This document shows positions 25,009-33,659 of a stretch of DNA of 64,000 nucleotides, in pieces (position 1 is the first letter of the stretch; each line of letters begins with the position of its first letter). The notes under the pieces were generated by a model. That model saw only the letters and a list, made by a program, of their open reading frames with translations, was not told the origin of the DNA and did no database searches. Origin of the DNA: Roseibium sp. Sym1 (GTDB lineage: Bacteria; Pseudomonadota; Alphaproteobacteria; Rhizobiales; Stappiaceae); contig NZ_CP114786.1 in the NCBI RefSeq assembly GCF_027359675.1, positions 4,252,501-4,316,500 on the forward strand. The letters are read 5' to 3'. The position numbers and the translations under genes were made by a program.

Positions 25009-26661
25009 ATGCCCGATTTGAACCTGAAAGAAACGCCTCGTGACGGGTCGTGGCCCTTTCACAAGGGCGAGCGTCTGGTCCAGGACCGTCTTGGTGACGG
25101 CGATGTCCGGCGCTGGGCAGGCGCGGCCATTCGAAGCTTCATGCCGGACCAGCACAGGATCTTCTTTGAAGAACAGCCGTTTCTGGTTGCCGGTGGGCGC
25201 GATGGCGACGGGCGCCCCTGGGCGACAATTCTCGAGGGTGGTCCCGGCTTCGTCCGCTCTCCCGACCCTGCCTCGCTCGAGATCGGTGCGCTGCCGGTTG
25301 CCGGAGATGCACTGGCGGGCGCGTTGACCGCGGGGGATGATATCGGCCTCCTGGGGATCGAACTGGCGACCCGCCGCCGCAATCGTGTCAACGGCACGGT
25401 GAGCGCGGTCACGGCTAACGGGCTGCGGTTCGCCGTCAGCCAGTCCTTCGGCAACTGTCCGCAATATATCCGCGCCCGCAAATACTGGTGGACCCCGGAA
25501 AAGCCCGTTGCGCGGGCCGAGCGGGGCAGTCAATTGACCGGTTCCCAGACAGAGCGGATCGGTGCAGCGGACACGTTTTTCATTGCCACCGGCTATCGCG
25601 GCGAAGGTGACAATGCCGCCTATGGCATGGATGTGTCCCACCGCGGCGGTGAGGCCGGTTTTGTCGAGGTCCTGGACGACAGGACACTGCGCTTTCCCGA
25701 TTATGCCGGCAACAGGTTCTACAACACGCTCGGCAACATCCTGAGCGACCCTCGCACAGGTCTGCTGTTCGTCGATTTTGCCTCCGGCAGCCTGCTTCAG
25801 GTGTCGGGTCGGGCCAGCATCGATTGGGACTCCGATGCGGTCGCCGGCGTGCCGGGCGCGCGCCAGTTGGTGACGCTGGAAATCGACGCGATCGTCGAGC
25901 TCACCGATGCGCTGCGCCTGCGCTGGCAGGAAAACGCGGACACCGCACGGGACCTGAGACTGGTCCGGAAGGTTCGCGAAAGCGCGGACGTGACGTCTTT
26001 CCATTTCGAAACCCGCGACGGTGGCCCTCCGGCTCCCTTCGAGGCCGGCCAGCATCTGCCCGTTGAACTTCACCTGGCGGGCGGTCTCGGCAAGGTCCGG
26101 CGCAGCTATTCGCTTTCCGGCAAACCGCAAGCCGGGACCTACCGCATCTCGGTCAAACGGGAGCCGCAGGGTCTTGTGTCCCGTATCCTGCACGACATTC
26201 TGGAAGTCGGTGCCGTGATCGGAAGCGGCAGGCCCGCGGGGGATTTCGCCTTGCCGGAAGGCCGCGCTCCCCTGGTTCTGGCGGGAGCCGGGATCGGCAT
26301 CACGCCGCTTGTCAGCATGCTGCACGAGGTGTCCGCAGCCGACGATGCACGCCCGGTCTGGTTCGTTCATGGCGTCAGGGACGGTGCGCACCATCCGTTT
26401 CGCGAAGAAGCCGCCGGACTGGCGGCCGGCAAGCCTAATATTCGCCTGCGCACGCTCTACAGCCGGCCCACCGAGGCCGATGATCAAGAGGGGGTGTTCG
26501 ACAAGCAGGGCCGGATCACGGGCGACTTGCTGGTCAACCTCGTAAATGGCCCCGACGCCCGCTACCTGCTGTGCGGTCCGGCTGCCTTCCTGGCGGACGT
26601 GACGGAGGATCTGCGACGGCTTGGGGTGCCGGAGGATAGAATCTCGTTCGAGACGTTTTGA
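25009..26661 (+). CDS. Fusion of PNPOx-like flavin domain and ferredoxin-NADP reductase-like domain
   Basis: 550 residues. Residues about 30-290 resemble the pyridoxamine-5'-phosphate oxidase-like FMN-binding split barrel (FMPDQHRIFFEEQPFLVAGG; RTGLLFVDF). Residues about 318-550 are a flavodoxin-reductase module with the FAD motif RRSYSLSG (about 364-371), the nucleotide motif GAGIGITPLVSMLHE, the CGPAAFLADV segment and the terminal E.F. There is no C-terminal 2Fe-2S ferredoxin domain. It probably passes electrons from NAD(P)H via FAD to the FMN-like domain. Neighbouring GST and LysR point to stress or xenobiotic metabolism (inference). Confidence 0.88.
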   Translation: MPDLNLKETPRDGSWPFHKGERLVQDRLGDGDVRRWAGAAIRSFMPDQHRIFFEEQPFLVAGGRDGDGRPWATILEGGPGFVRSPDPASLEIGALPVAGDALAGALTAGDDIGLLGIELATRRRNRVNGTVSAVTANGLRFAVSQSFGNCPQYIRARKYWWTPEKPVARAERGSQLTGSQTERIGAADTFFIATGYRGEGDNAAYGMDVSHRGGEAGFVEVLDDRTLRFPDYAGNRFYNTLGNILSDPRTGLLFVDFASGSLLQVSGRASIDWDSDAVAGVPGARQLVTLEIDAIVELTDALRLRWQENADTARDLRLVRKVRESADVTSFHFETRDGGPPAPFEAGQHLPVELHLAGGLGKVRRSYSLSGKPQAGTYRISVKREPQGLVSRILHDILEVGAVIGSGRPAGDFALPEGRAPLVLAGAGIGITPLVSMLHEVSAADDARPVWFVHGVRDGAHHPFREEAAGLAAGKPNIRLRTLYSRPTEADDQEGVFDKQGRITGDLLVNLVNGPDARYLLCGPAAFLADVTEDLRRLGVPEDRISFETF

Positions 26662-26728
26662 GAGGGCCAGGAACTCTCCCAAATCGTCGCATCCAATTGT
26701 TGTTCGCCCCACACTCTGGATGTCACCC

Positions 26729-26866
26729 CGGGCGAGCAACGCGAGACCCGGGGCCTACTCGTTTCCAGAGAATCGATTTGATGTAGCCAGCTTCAGTGTC
26801 ACTAGCTTCAGCTTCGACAAGTTGAGCCGCGAGTAGGCCCCGGATCTGCGCTGCGCTTGTCCGGGG
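26729..26866. repeat. Palindromic repeat next to the IS110 element
   Basis: Left arm 26729-26761 and right arm 26830-26866 are imperfect inverse complements; the inner 14 bases (GGGGCCTACTCG core) match fully. The left outer side reads TGTCACCCCGGG, but the expected mirror (CCCGGGGTGACA) is interrupted after CCGGGG at the right, close to the IS left flank. The repeat may therefore have been the insertion target. Confidence 0.75.
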
Positions 26867-26889
26867 TTGTTTGTCTGAAGAGGTTTTAT

Positions 26890-27071
26890 AGTGGGGTTGG
26901 TCTCCCGGACTGCAATTCCGGGAGACCAGTGACAGACGACCGAGCCGGGATAGGGTTTTCACCCGTTGTCATCAAGGTTCTCTGTCGCTTCCTTTTCCCG
27001 CTTGGAGAGTTGGATGGGCCGCTGGTCGCACGCCCGCAAACAATCCGAAGCATGAACAGGATACCATCTTC
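26890..27071 (+). ncRNA. Candidate bridge-RNA region of the IS110 element
   Basis: Noncoding stretch upstream of the transposase. It opens with a perfect 11 bp hairpin (26899-26909 with 26917-26927, loop CTGCAAT), followed by about 140 bases able to form further stems. In characterised IS110-subgroup elements the RNA from this position guides both donor and target recognition. The position and the strong 5' hairpin fit; the two guide loops cannot be assigned by eye. Confidence 0.42.
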
Positions 27072-28022
27072 ATGAGCGTTCTTGAATGTGCACCGTCCCA
27101 TGTGGTCGGTATTGATGTTTCCAAAGACACTTTGGTGGTCTTTGATCAGACACAGCAGAGACTGACGAGTATCGACAACAATCGGGACGCGATCGCCAAA
27201 CTGGTCGCCTCTTTTGGTCCGGACGCACTGGTTGTGTGCGAGCCCACTGGCGGACACGAGGCTCTCCTGGTGAGTGAGCTGATAGCGCAAGGCGTTGCCT
27301 GCCACCGGGCCGACACCCTGAAGGTCCAGGCGTTCATTAAGTCTTTCGGCCGGCTGGCAAAAACCGATGCCATCGATGCCAAGGCACTTGCTCAATATGG
27401 CGAAGAACGCTGGAAACAGCTCCCGCTGCTCCAACCCAAAGACGAGGCACAAGGGGAGCTGGCTGCGTTGGTAAGCCGGCGGGAGGGGCTCATGGCGATC
27501 AAGATAGCCGAGACCAATCGCTTGAAGGCCCCTGCCAACAACAGGAGACTTGTGAGATCGTTCAAGACCGTCATTGCCTGTGTGCAGAGGCAAATCGACC
27601 GGATCGACGAGGAGATCGAAGACCTGATCGCCTCCTCCCAGACCCTGTCACGACGCATGCAGATCTGCTGTTCTTTGCCTGGTGTGGGGGAACGGACAGC
27701 CATTGCCTTGCTCGCAACGATGCCAGAGCTGGGTACCCTAACCCGAAGGCAGGCTGCTTCCCTCGCGGGGCTGGCGCCGCACCCCAGAGACAGCGGAACC
27801 CTAAAAGGCTACCGCAAAATGCGGGGAGGACGACCCGAAGTTCGCAAAGGCGTCTTTATGGCCGCACTGGCTGGATCGCGAGCAAAAGGACCGTTAAGTG
27901 CCTTCTATCAAAGGCTTATTGAAAACGGAAAGAAGCCTATCGTAGCCATCTCCGCACTCATGAGAAAGATCATCGTCATCCTAAATGCAAAAATCAGAGA
28001 CGAAATGAGCGCAATGAGTTGA
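27072..28022 (+). CDS. IS110-family transposase (DEDD recombinase)
   Basis: 316 residues. The N-terminal RuvC-like DEDD domain has D in VGIDVSKD (about 14), E in VVCEPTGG and D/D in KTDAIDAKAL. The C-terminal transposase-20 domain has the helix-hairpin-like CCSLPGVGERTAIALLATMPELG and the segment APHPRDSGTLKGYRKMRGGR, which carries the catalytic Ser candidate. Full-length and uninterrupted, so the element may be active. Confidence 0.93.
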   Translation: MSVLECAPSHVVGIDVSKDTLVVFDQTQQRLTSIDNNRDAIAKLVASFGPDALVVCEPTGGHEALLVSELIAQGVACHRADTLKVQAFIKSFGRLAKTDAIDAKALAQYGEERWKQLPLLQPKDEAQGELAALVSRREGLMAIKIAETNRLKAPANNRRLVRSFKTVIACVQRQIDRIDEEIEDLIASSQTLSRRMQICCSLPGVGERTAIALLATMPELGTLTRRQAASLAGLAPHPRDSGTLKGYRKMRGGRPEVRKGVFMAALAGSRAKGPLSAFYQRLIENGKKPIVAISALMRKIIVILNAKIRDEMSAMS

Positions 28023-28084
28023 TGACACCACGGTTTGGGGCGCATTCACCAATTGGAACTTGGGTTTCAGCTCGAAACGTTCCC

Positions 28085-28465
28085 TCACTCCCCCTGAGCA
28101 AAGTCGATGTGAATGTGGTTGCCGTCCGGGTCCCAGACATTGAACGAGACGGTCCCGGTCCCTGGCTGGACCGAGCGGCGGTAGGTTTCGCCGCGGTCCT
28201 TCAGCCGGGTCTCGAATGCGTCCGCACCGGTGGCGGTGAAGGCGAAATGCTCGAGTTTCAGATGTTCTTCGGAGCCGACGGCGGGGTCTCCCTCGATACC
28301 GACCAGATGGATGGCGGCGGCATCGCCGGCATAGAGCCAGGCGCCCGGGAAGGCAAAGTCCGGCCGGGGGCCGGCGGACATGCCCAGGATGTCATTGTAC
28401 CAGGAAACCATCCTGTCGAGCTGCGTCGTGCGCAGGTTGACGTGATCCAGCTTGCCGATCTTCAT
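28085..28465 (-). CDS. VOC-superfamily protein (glyoxalase/dioxygenase-like)
   Basis: 126 residues forming the two beta-alpha-beta-beta-beta units of the VOC fold: KIGKLDHVNLRTTQLDRMVSWYNDILGM and LKLEHFAFTATGADAFETRL. Candidate metal ligands are H8 and, in the second half, H (LEHFAF) and D/H near the C-terminus (DPDGNHIHID). Substrate unknown. It ends 62 bases after the transposase gene, on the other strand. Confidence 0.88.
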   Translation of the reverse strand: MKIGKLDHVNLRTTQLDRMVSWYNDILGMSAGPRPDFAFPGAWLYAGDAAAIHLVGIEGDPAVGSEEHLKLEHFAFTATGADAFETRLKDRGETYRRSVQPGTGTVSFNVWDPDGNHIHIDFAQGE

Positions 28466-28689
28466 GTTGCAACCTTCCCATGGTGGCGTGGCGGGCAGCG
28501 TCGTCCAGGCAGGGCCGGTTTTGCAAGGTCTGTCCGGATGAAATCCGGTCAGAAGGCATCACAGGCGGCCTTGAGTGACATGGCCTTGTTAACCCACGCA
28601 AAAAAAGTCCCCGCAAGTCAAAATTTTCCCTTGCGTCCTGTGGCAAACGGGCGCATATACGCGCTGCCCAAATTCGCACGTGCCCGTGG
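28466..28689. other. Intergenic region upstream of the polyamine leader
   Basis: Holds the VOC promoter on one strand and, presumably, the promoter of the leader RNA on the other. I see no gene and no clear repeat. Confidence 0.5.
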
Positions 28690-29080
28690 TCGTTCATGGG
28701 GTGTCTCACAAGACAACTCTTAAGGGGCAGCAGCCAATTACACCGCCAAGGGGCGGGCTGCAGGTCCGGACGGCTTAAAGCAACGACGTAAGAGGGCTTT
28801 TTTGGTCTCTGCCGGGGTTTCCAACCTCCGGGGTCACTGAAGAGGCACTTGTTACATCCTTGCCCGACGTGCGGCTCGGTATCTCCCGATCCAATCAACG
28901 GCATCCCGACGCGGGAAAGCATTGCGCTGATCGTCAGACGCATTGCCCAACCGTCGCTACGGTCAACCCGGCCTCCGGTTCCATCCCGGGGGAGGCCCGG
29001 TGCGTATCGTGGCATCCTGCGACGTGACCTGCAGCGCGCCAGCCGACTTGATGCGCGACTGCGGACTGATTTGTGAGAGG
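28690..29080 (+). ncRNA. Structured 5' leader of the ornithine/lysine decarboxylase gene (speF-leader candidate)
   Basis: Nearly 400 bases of noncoding DNA precede the decarboxylase. The first part can fold with an outer stem CTCTTA (28718-28723) / TAAGAG (28789-28794) and an inner stem GCAGCC (28730-28735) / GGCTGC (28756-28761), followed by a T run (28798-28803), like an attenuator. A second strong hairpin pairs the CCGGCCTCC and GGAGGCC segments near 28968-28998. Alphaproteobacteria carry a described conserved RNA, speF, upstream of exactly this gene type. I infer this identity from position and structure, not from a covariance search. Confidence 0.5.
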
Positions 29081-29091
29081 GGAGCCCCCCA

Positions 29092-30222
29092 ATGAGCGAC
29101 CGTATCCGCGACTTCCTCCGCCGCCGGGACGACGATGGTCCCTGTGTCGTTGTCGACCTCGACATCGTGCGCGAGAATTTCGAAGCCTTCGCAAAATCCC
29201 TGCCGGACACCTCCGTCTATTACGCCGTGAAGGCCAACCCGGCACCGGAAATCCTGTCGCTCCTGGAAAGCCTCGGTTCGTCCTTCGACTGCGCCTCCGT
29301 CGGCGAGATCGAAATGGTGCTGGCCACCGGCGCCACCGCCGACCGCATTTCCTACGGCAACACCATCAAGAAGGAGAAGGACATTGCGCGCGCCTACCAG
29401 TATGGCATCCGCCTCTTCGCCGTCGACTGCGTCGAGGAAGTCGAAAAAATCGCCCGCGTCGCTCCGGGCTCCAAAGTCTTCTGCCGCGTCCTGTGCGATG
29501 GTGCCGGCGCCGAATGGCCGCTCTCCCGCAAGTTCGGCTGTGACCCGGACATGGCGCCCGACGTCCTTGAGCATGCCCACCGCCTCGGTCTCGTTGCCTA
29601 TGGTGTCTCCTTCCATGTCGGCTCCCAGCAAGCCAACCTCTCGGCCTGGGATTTCGCTCTCGCCATGGCGGCGGACGTCTTCCGGGAAATGGCGCAGCGC
29701 GGCATCGAGCTGAAGATGGTCAACATGGGTGGCGGGTTCCCGACCCGTTACCTGAAGGACATTCCGGGTGTGCCGAGCTATGGCGAGGCGATTTTCCACG
29801 CGCTGACCAAGCATTTCGGCAACCGCCTGCCGTCCACGATCATCGAGCCGGGCCGCGGCATGGTCGGCAATGCCGGCATGATCGAAGCCGAAGTGGTGCT
29901 GATTTCCCGCAAATCCGCCGAGGACGAAACCCGCTGGGTCTATCTCGACATCGGCATGTTCAACGGCCTTGCCGAAACCATGGACGAGGCGATCCGTTAT
30001 CCGATCCGCACCGGGCGCGACGGCGAGCGGACCACACCCTGCGTGCTGGCCGGGCCGACCTGCGACAGCGTCGACGTTCTCTATGAGAAGACGCCCTACG
30101 AGCTGCCGGTGAGCCTGTCCATCGGCGACAAGGTGCTGATCGAGGCCTGCGGCGCCTATACCACAACCTATTCCACGGTCGGCTTCAACGGCTTCGCGCC
30201 GCTGGCGTCCCACGTCATCTAA
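29092..30222 (+). CDS. Type III PLP ornithine/lysine decarboxylase
   Basis: 376 residues of the alanine-racemase-fold (eukaryotic-type) decarboxylases. The PLP lysine is K47 in YYAVKANP. The phosphate-binding GGGFPTRY and EPGRGMVGNAG motifs are present, and the catalytic Cys is C324 in GPTCDSVD. It makes putrescine from ornithine and/or cadaverine from lysine; the specificity residue cannot be called with confidence. GAGAGGGGAG precedes the ATG. The gene has a long structured leader and heads a polyamine block with a GNAT protein and homospermidine synthase downstream on the same strand. Confidence 0.94.
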   Translation: MSDRIRDFLRRRDDDGPCVVVDLDIVRENFEAFAKSLPDTSVYYAVKANPAPEILSLLESLGSSFDCASVGEIEMVLATGATADRISYGNTIKKEKDIARAYQYGIRLFAVDCVEEVEKIARVAPGSKVFCRVLCDGAGAEWPLSRKFGCDPDMAPDVLEHAHRLGLVAYGVSFHVGSQQANLSAWDFALAMAADVFREMAQRGIELKMVNMGGGFPTRYLKDIPGVPSYGEAIFHALTKHFGNRLPSTIIEPGRGMVGNAGMIEAEVVLISRKSAEDETRWVYLDIGMFNGLAETMDEAIRYPIRTGRDGERTTPCVLAGPTCDSVDVLYEKTPYELPVSLSIGDKVLIEACGAYTTTYSTVGFNGFAPLASHVI

Positions 30223-30234
30223 GGGCTCAAGGCC

Positions 30235-30786
30235 ATGATCGACATTGTCGACGAGGCACCGGTTCATGTCGGTGCCCGTGAGGCGCTGCTCGACCAGAGC
30301 TTCGGCGAGGAGCGCTTTGCAAAAACCTCGGAGCGCCTGCGTGAAGGGCGTCTGCCGGTGTTCGCATTTGCGGCGCTGGACGAATCTGGCAAGCTGGTCG
30401 GAACGGTAAGGCTCTGGTCTGTGGCGGACCGCAACGGCTTTCAGAGCCTGTTGCTCGGACCCCTTGCCGTCGACCCGGCTTGCCGGGGACTGAAGGTGGG
30501 CGACCGGTTGATGCGCCATGCGCTCAACCAGGCTGCCATGCATGGCCACGGATCGGTGATCCTGGTCGGCGATCTGCCCTACTACGCGCGCTTCGGTTTC
30601 GAAGCGGGCCTTCTGGACGATGTCTCGCTGCCGGGTCCGGTTGCCTTTGACCGGTTTCTCGGGCTGGAGCTGGCACCGGGGCACGTGTCCGGTCTGGACG
30701 GCATGCTCTCCGCCGCCGGCCTGCTCGATCCAATGGCACCGCTCGCGTCGTCCGAAGACCTATATTCCGTTTCGAAGATCGTGTGA
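30235..30786 (+). CDS. GNAT-family N-acetyltransferase
   Basis: 183 residues, 12 bases after the decarboxylase. GNAT core: LLGPLAVDPACRGLKVGDRLMRHAL holds the acetyl-CoA-binding loop (R/Q-x-x-G-x-G/A form reads CRGLKVG), followed by GDLPYYARFGFEAG as in YhbS-like acetyltransferases. The substrate is unknown. Its place between two polyamine genes makes a polyamine or a polyamine-derived amine a candidate, without direct evidence. Confidence 0.88.
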   Translation: MIDIVDEAPVHVGAREALLDQSFGEERFAKTSERLREGRLPVFAFAALDESGKLVGTVRLWSVADRNGFQSLLLGPLAVDPACRGLKVGDRLMRHALNQAAMHGHGSVILVGDLPYYARFGFEAGLLDDVSLPGPVAFDRFLGLELAPGHVSGLDGMLSAAGLLDPMAPLASSEDLYSVSKIV

Positions 30787-31054
30787 CGTCGTGTCCCGAA
30801 GGATGACGGTGATTTTTCACCGTCATCTCTTGCGTTTCCGCTTTTGCACTTGTTTCCTGACGATCACAGGCAGCCAGGCACGTATGCGACTTCCCGCTCA
30901 TGAAAACTCCTTGCAAGACTTGATCTTCCGGCCAAAACCCGTCACATCTTGCAGGAAAGGTGCAATCAGTGCGCTTGAGTGGTGAGGGGCTCCCGGCAGC
31001 CGAACCCGTATTCGTGACACGGGCCGCGCAACGGAAAAGATTGGAGTTTGATAT

Positions 31055-33061
31055 ATGACCGACGACAGCAACGGCGGCGCGCCGAAACAACCGGCAAGGA
31101 AAACGGCCCGCAAACCGGCTGCTGCTCGTAAGCCGGCAGCAAAATCCGCAACGGCCAAAACTTCGGCCTCGAAGCCTGCTGCCACCAAGCCGGCCAGCTC
31201 CAGATCCGCCGCCGCCAAGACCCCGGCAAGCAGGACGTCCTCTGCCAAAACCCCGGCAAGCAAACCGGCTGCCAGGAAACCGGCCGCAACGAAGGCCGCA
31301 GCCGCTAAAACGCCGGCTGCAAAACCTGCCGCCACCAGGCCCGCCGGGAAAACCGCTTCTGCCAAGCCCGCTCCTGCAAAACCCGCTACCAAGGCTGCAG
31401 GCACCAAGACAGCGGCAGCCAAGACACCGGCTGCAAAGACACCGGCAGCCTCCAAGGCGGCGACCGACAATGCCGGCGCCGGCAAAAAGCCCGCCAGCCG
31501 GAAGCCCGCCGCCGCAAAACCGGCGGTAACGAAGCCGGCGGCCGCCAAGACCGCCACACCGGCGAAGGTTCCAGCCCGCAAACCTGCCGCCAGAAAGGCG
31601 CCGGTCAAGAAGGCAGTGCCCAAGGCCGCGGCTTCAAAAGGGGGCATCCACGGCACCATCACCGGTCCGGTGGTGATGATCGGGCTCGGCTCCATCGGCA
31701 AGGGCACGCTTCCGCTGATCGAACGCCATTTCAATTTCGACGCATCGCGCTTCACGGTGATCGATCCGGTCGACACGAATGCCAAGCTGGTCACCGACCG
31801 GGGCTACAGGTTCGAGAAGGTCGCGCTGACACCCGAGAATTACAAGGACGTGCTGACCCCGCTCCTGAGCGAGGGCGACGGGCAGGGATTTGTGGTCAAT
31901 CTCTCCGTCGATACGTCCTCGCTCGACCTGATGAAGCTCTGCCGCAAGCTTGGCGTGCTCTATATCGACACCGTGGTGGAACCCTGGCCCGGGTTTTATT
32001 TCGACGACACGGCGACCGCGGCCGACCGCACCAACTACGCCCTGCGGGAAACCGTGCGCAAGGAAAAGGCCAGGAAGCCGGGCGGCACCACGGCTGTTTC
32101 GTGCTGCGGCGCCAATCCGGGCATGGTGTCCTGGTTCGTGAAACAGGCGCTTGTCGACATCGCCACGGACACGGGCATCAAGTTCAAGGAGCCGAAATCC
32201 CGCAAGGACTGGGCCAAGCTGATGAAGAAGGCCGGCGTCAAGGGCATCCACATTGCCGAGCGCGACACCCAGCGGGCCAAGGACCCGAAGCCGGCCGGCG
32301 AATTCTGGAACACGTGGTCGGTCGAAGGGTTCCTTTCCGAGGGCTTCCAGCCGGCCGAGCTCGGCTGGGGGACCCACGAGACCTGGAAACCGGGCAACGC
32401 CAAGAAACACAAGAAGGGCTGCAAGGCGGCAATCTACCTGGAGCAACCGGGCGCCAACACCCGCGTCAGGACCTGGTGCCCGACCCCGGGCGCGCAATAC
32501 GGCTTCCTGGTCACCCACAACGAGGCGATCTCCATCGCCGATTTCTTCACCGTCGGCGACGGCAAGAAGGTCACCTACCGGCCGACCTGCCATTATGCCT
32601 ACCATCCGGCAAATGTCGCGGTCCTGTCCCTTCACGAGCTGTTCGGCTCCGCGGGAAAGATCCAGGAAAAGCTCCATGTTCTGGAGGAGGACGAACTCCA
32701 GGACGGCATCGACGAGCTCGGCGTGCTGCTCTACGGCCACAAGAAGAATGCCTACTGGTACGGCTCGCAGCTTTCGGTCGAGGAAACCCGCAAGCTGGCG
32801 CCCTACCAGAACGCCACCGGCCTGCAGGTGACCTCTGCCGTCATCGCCGGCATGGTCTGGGCGCTGGAAAATCCGGAAGCCGGCATCGTCGAGACAGACG
32901 AGATGGACTACAAGCGCTGCCTTGAAATCCAGCTGCCCTATCTCGGTCCCGTGAAAGGCTATTACACCGACTGGACGCCGCTGGAAGGCCGTCCCGGTTT
33001 CTACAAGGAAGACATCGACACCAAGGATCCCTGGCAGTTCCGCAACATCCTGGTGCGCTGA
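31055..33061 (+). CDS. hss: Homospermidine synthase with an N-terminal histone H1-like Lys/Ala/Pro tail
   Basis: 668 residues; GGAG precedes the ATG at 31055. Residues about 10-195 are low-complexity Lys/Ala/Pro/Thr/Ser with many KTPA, KPAA and RKPA units, resembling the C-terminal tails of histone H1 or bacterial H1-like proteins. The core begins at about G196 and is a normal-length homospermidine synthase: Rossmann motif VMIGLGSIGKG, then CCGANPGMVSWF and HETWKPGNAKKHKKG. The enzyme joins two putrescine molecules into homospermidine via NAD+. There is no other ATG before the core that would give the bare enzyme, so the tail appears to be genuinely fused. A strong terminator follows. Confidence 0.93.
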   Translation: MTDDSNGGAPKQPARKTARKPAAARKPAAKSATAKTSASKPAATKPASSRSAAAKTPASRTSSAKTPASKPAARKPAATKAAAAKTPAAKPAATRPAGKTASAKPAPAKPATKAAGTKTAAAKTPAAKTPAASKAATDNAGAGKKPASRKPAAAKPAVTKPAAAKTATPAKVPARKPAARKAPVKKAVPKAAASKGGIHGTITGPVVMIGLGSIGKGTLPLIERHFNFDASRFTVIDPVDTNAKLVTDRGYRFEKVALTPENYKDVLTPLLSEGDGQGFVVNLSVDTSSLDLMKLCRKLGVLYIDTVVEPWPGFYFDDTATAADRTNYALRETVRKEKARKPGGTTAVSCCGANPGMVSWFVKQALVDIATDTGIKFKEPKSRKDWAKLMKKAGVKGIHIAERDTQRAKDPKPAGEFWNTWSVEGFLSEGFQPAELGWGTHETWKPGNAKKHKKGCKAAIYLEQPGANTRVRTWCPTPGAQYGFLVTHNEAISIADFFTVGDGKKVTYRPTCHYAYHPANVAVLSLHELFGSAGKIQEKLHVLEEDELQDGIDELGVLLYGHKKNAYWYGSQLSVEETRKLAPYQNATGLQVTSAVIAGMVWALENPEAGIVETDEMDYKRCLEIQLPYLGPVKGYYTDWTPLEGRPGFYKEDIDTKDPWQFRNILVR

Positions 33062-33103
33062 TTTCGCAGTGGCCCCCGGGGCGCCGGATTGACAGAGGTT
33101 TGA

Positions 33104-33132
33104 CGCCGCCCCTACCGGGCGGCGCCTTTTTT
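33104..33132 (+). terminator. Rho-independent terminator of the homospermidine synthase gene
   Basis: An 8 bp GC stem (33104-33111 with 33117-33124), 5-base loop, then CCTTTTTT. It ends the polyamine unit. Confidence 0.9.
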
Positions 33133-33308
33133 CCGCTGACGAATGTCTTATTTGTCCTCCCGGTTCATGTTGGTTCCCGGGATAACTTGGCGGGGAAGAT
33201 CAACCGGTCGCCAAGGTGCCGCCGAGAAGCAGGCATTGGGGGTAGCGCAGAAAGCGAAGCGGTCTAATATGGGAACGGTCCCCGATTTACCGTTGATCAG
33301 GAAGACCC

Positions 33309-33659
33309 TTGAAAACCCGGATTGTCATGCTGTCGGCCGTTACCCGCACGGATCGCCACACGGCGATGACCGAGGTAAACGATGCCGTTCTGAAATCCGG
33401 TGGCTGGGTGGAGGGGCACACGTTGCTGTCCAACATCGCAACAGTGTTCAGGCTCGAGATTTCAGCCGAAGGACTGGAGGCGTTCCTGGCGAGGCTGCCG
33501 GGCATCGGGATCCGTCTTGACGAGGACAGCCTGGAAGCCGCGCGGAAGGTTGTAAGCACGTCCGGAAACCGCAGCGCCGAACGCCCGGTTTCGCTCAACC
33601 TGACCTTCATCCACGACGAGCCGGATCTTCGCCGGACCGTGCCAGCGGTGCCGGGTTGA
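33309..33659 (+). CDS. Conserved small protein with ACT-like pattern, unknown
   Basis: 116 residues if started at TTG 33309, which has AGGAAG at good distance; the first ATG in frame is at 33327. The pattern of strand (MKTRIVMLSAVTRTDRHT), helix (MTEVNDAVLKSGGWVEGHTLLSN), strand (IATVFRLEIS) and helix (EGLEAFLARL) resembles an ACT/ferredoxin-like fold. I cannot name a family. It stands between the polyamine block and a methyltransferase, with about 250 bases to each side. Confidence 0.65.
   Translation: MKTRIVMLSAVTRTDRHTAMTEVNDAVLKSGGWVEGHTLLSNIATVFRLEISAEGLEAFLARLPGIGIRLDEDSLEAARKVVSTSGNRSAERPVSLNLTFIHDEPDLRRTVPAVPG

Larger units (their letters stand above)
26870..28040 (+). mobile_element. 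IS110-family insertion sequence (ends approximate)
   Basis: One complete DEDD transposase gene (27072-28022) with a roughly 190-base noncoding left part and a very short right end, the layout of the IS110 subgroup. Family members usually lack terminal inverted repeats, so the exact ends cannot be fixed from one copy. It lies immediately beside a palindromic repeat, a common target class for this family. Confidence 0.65.
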
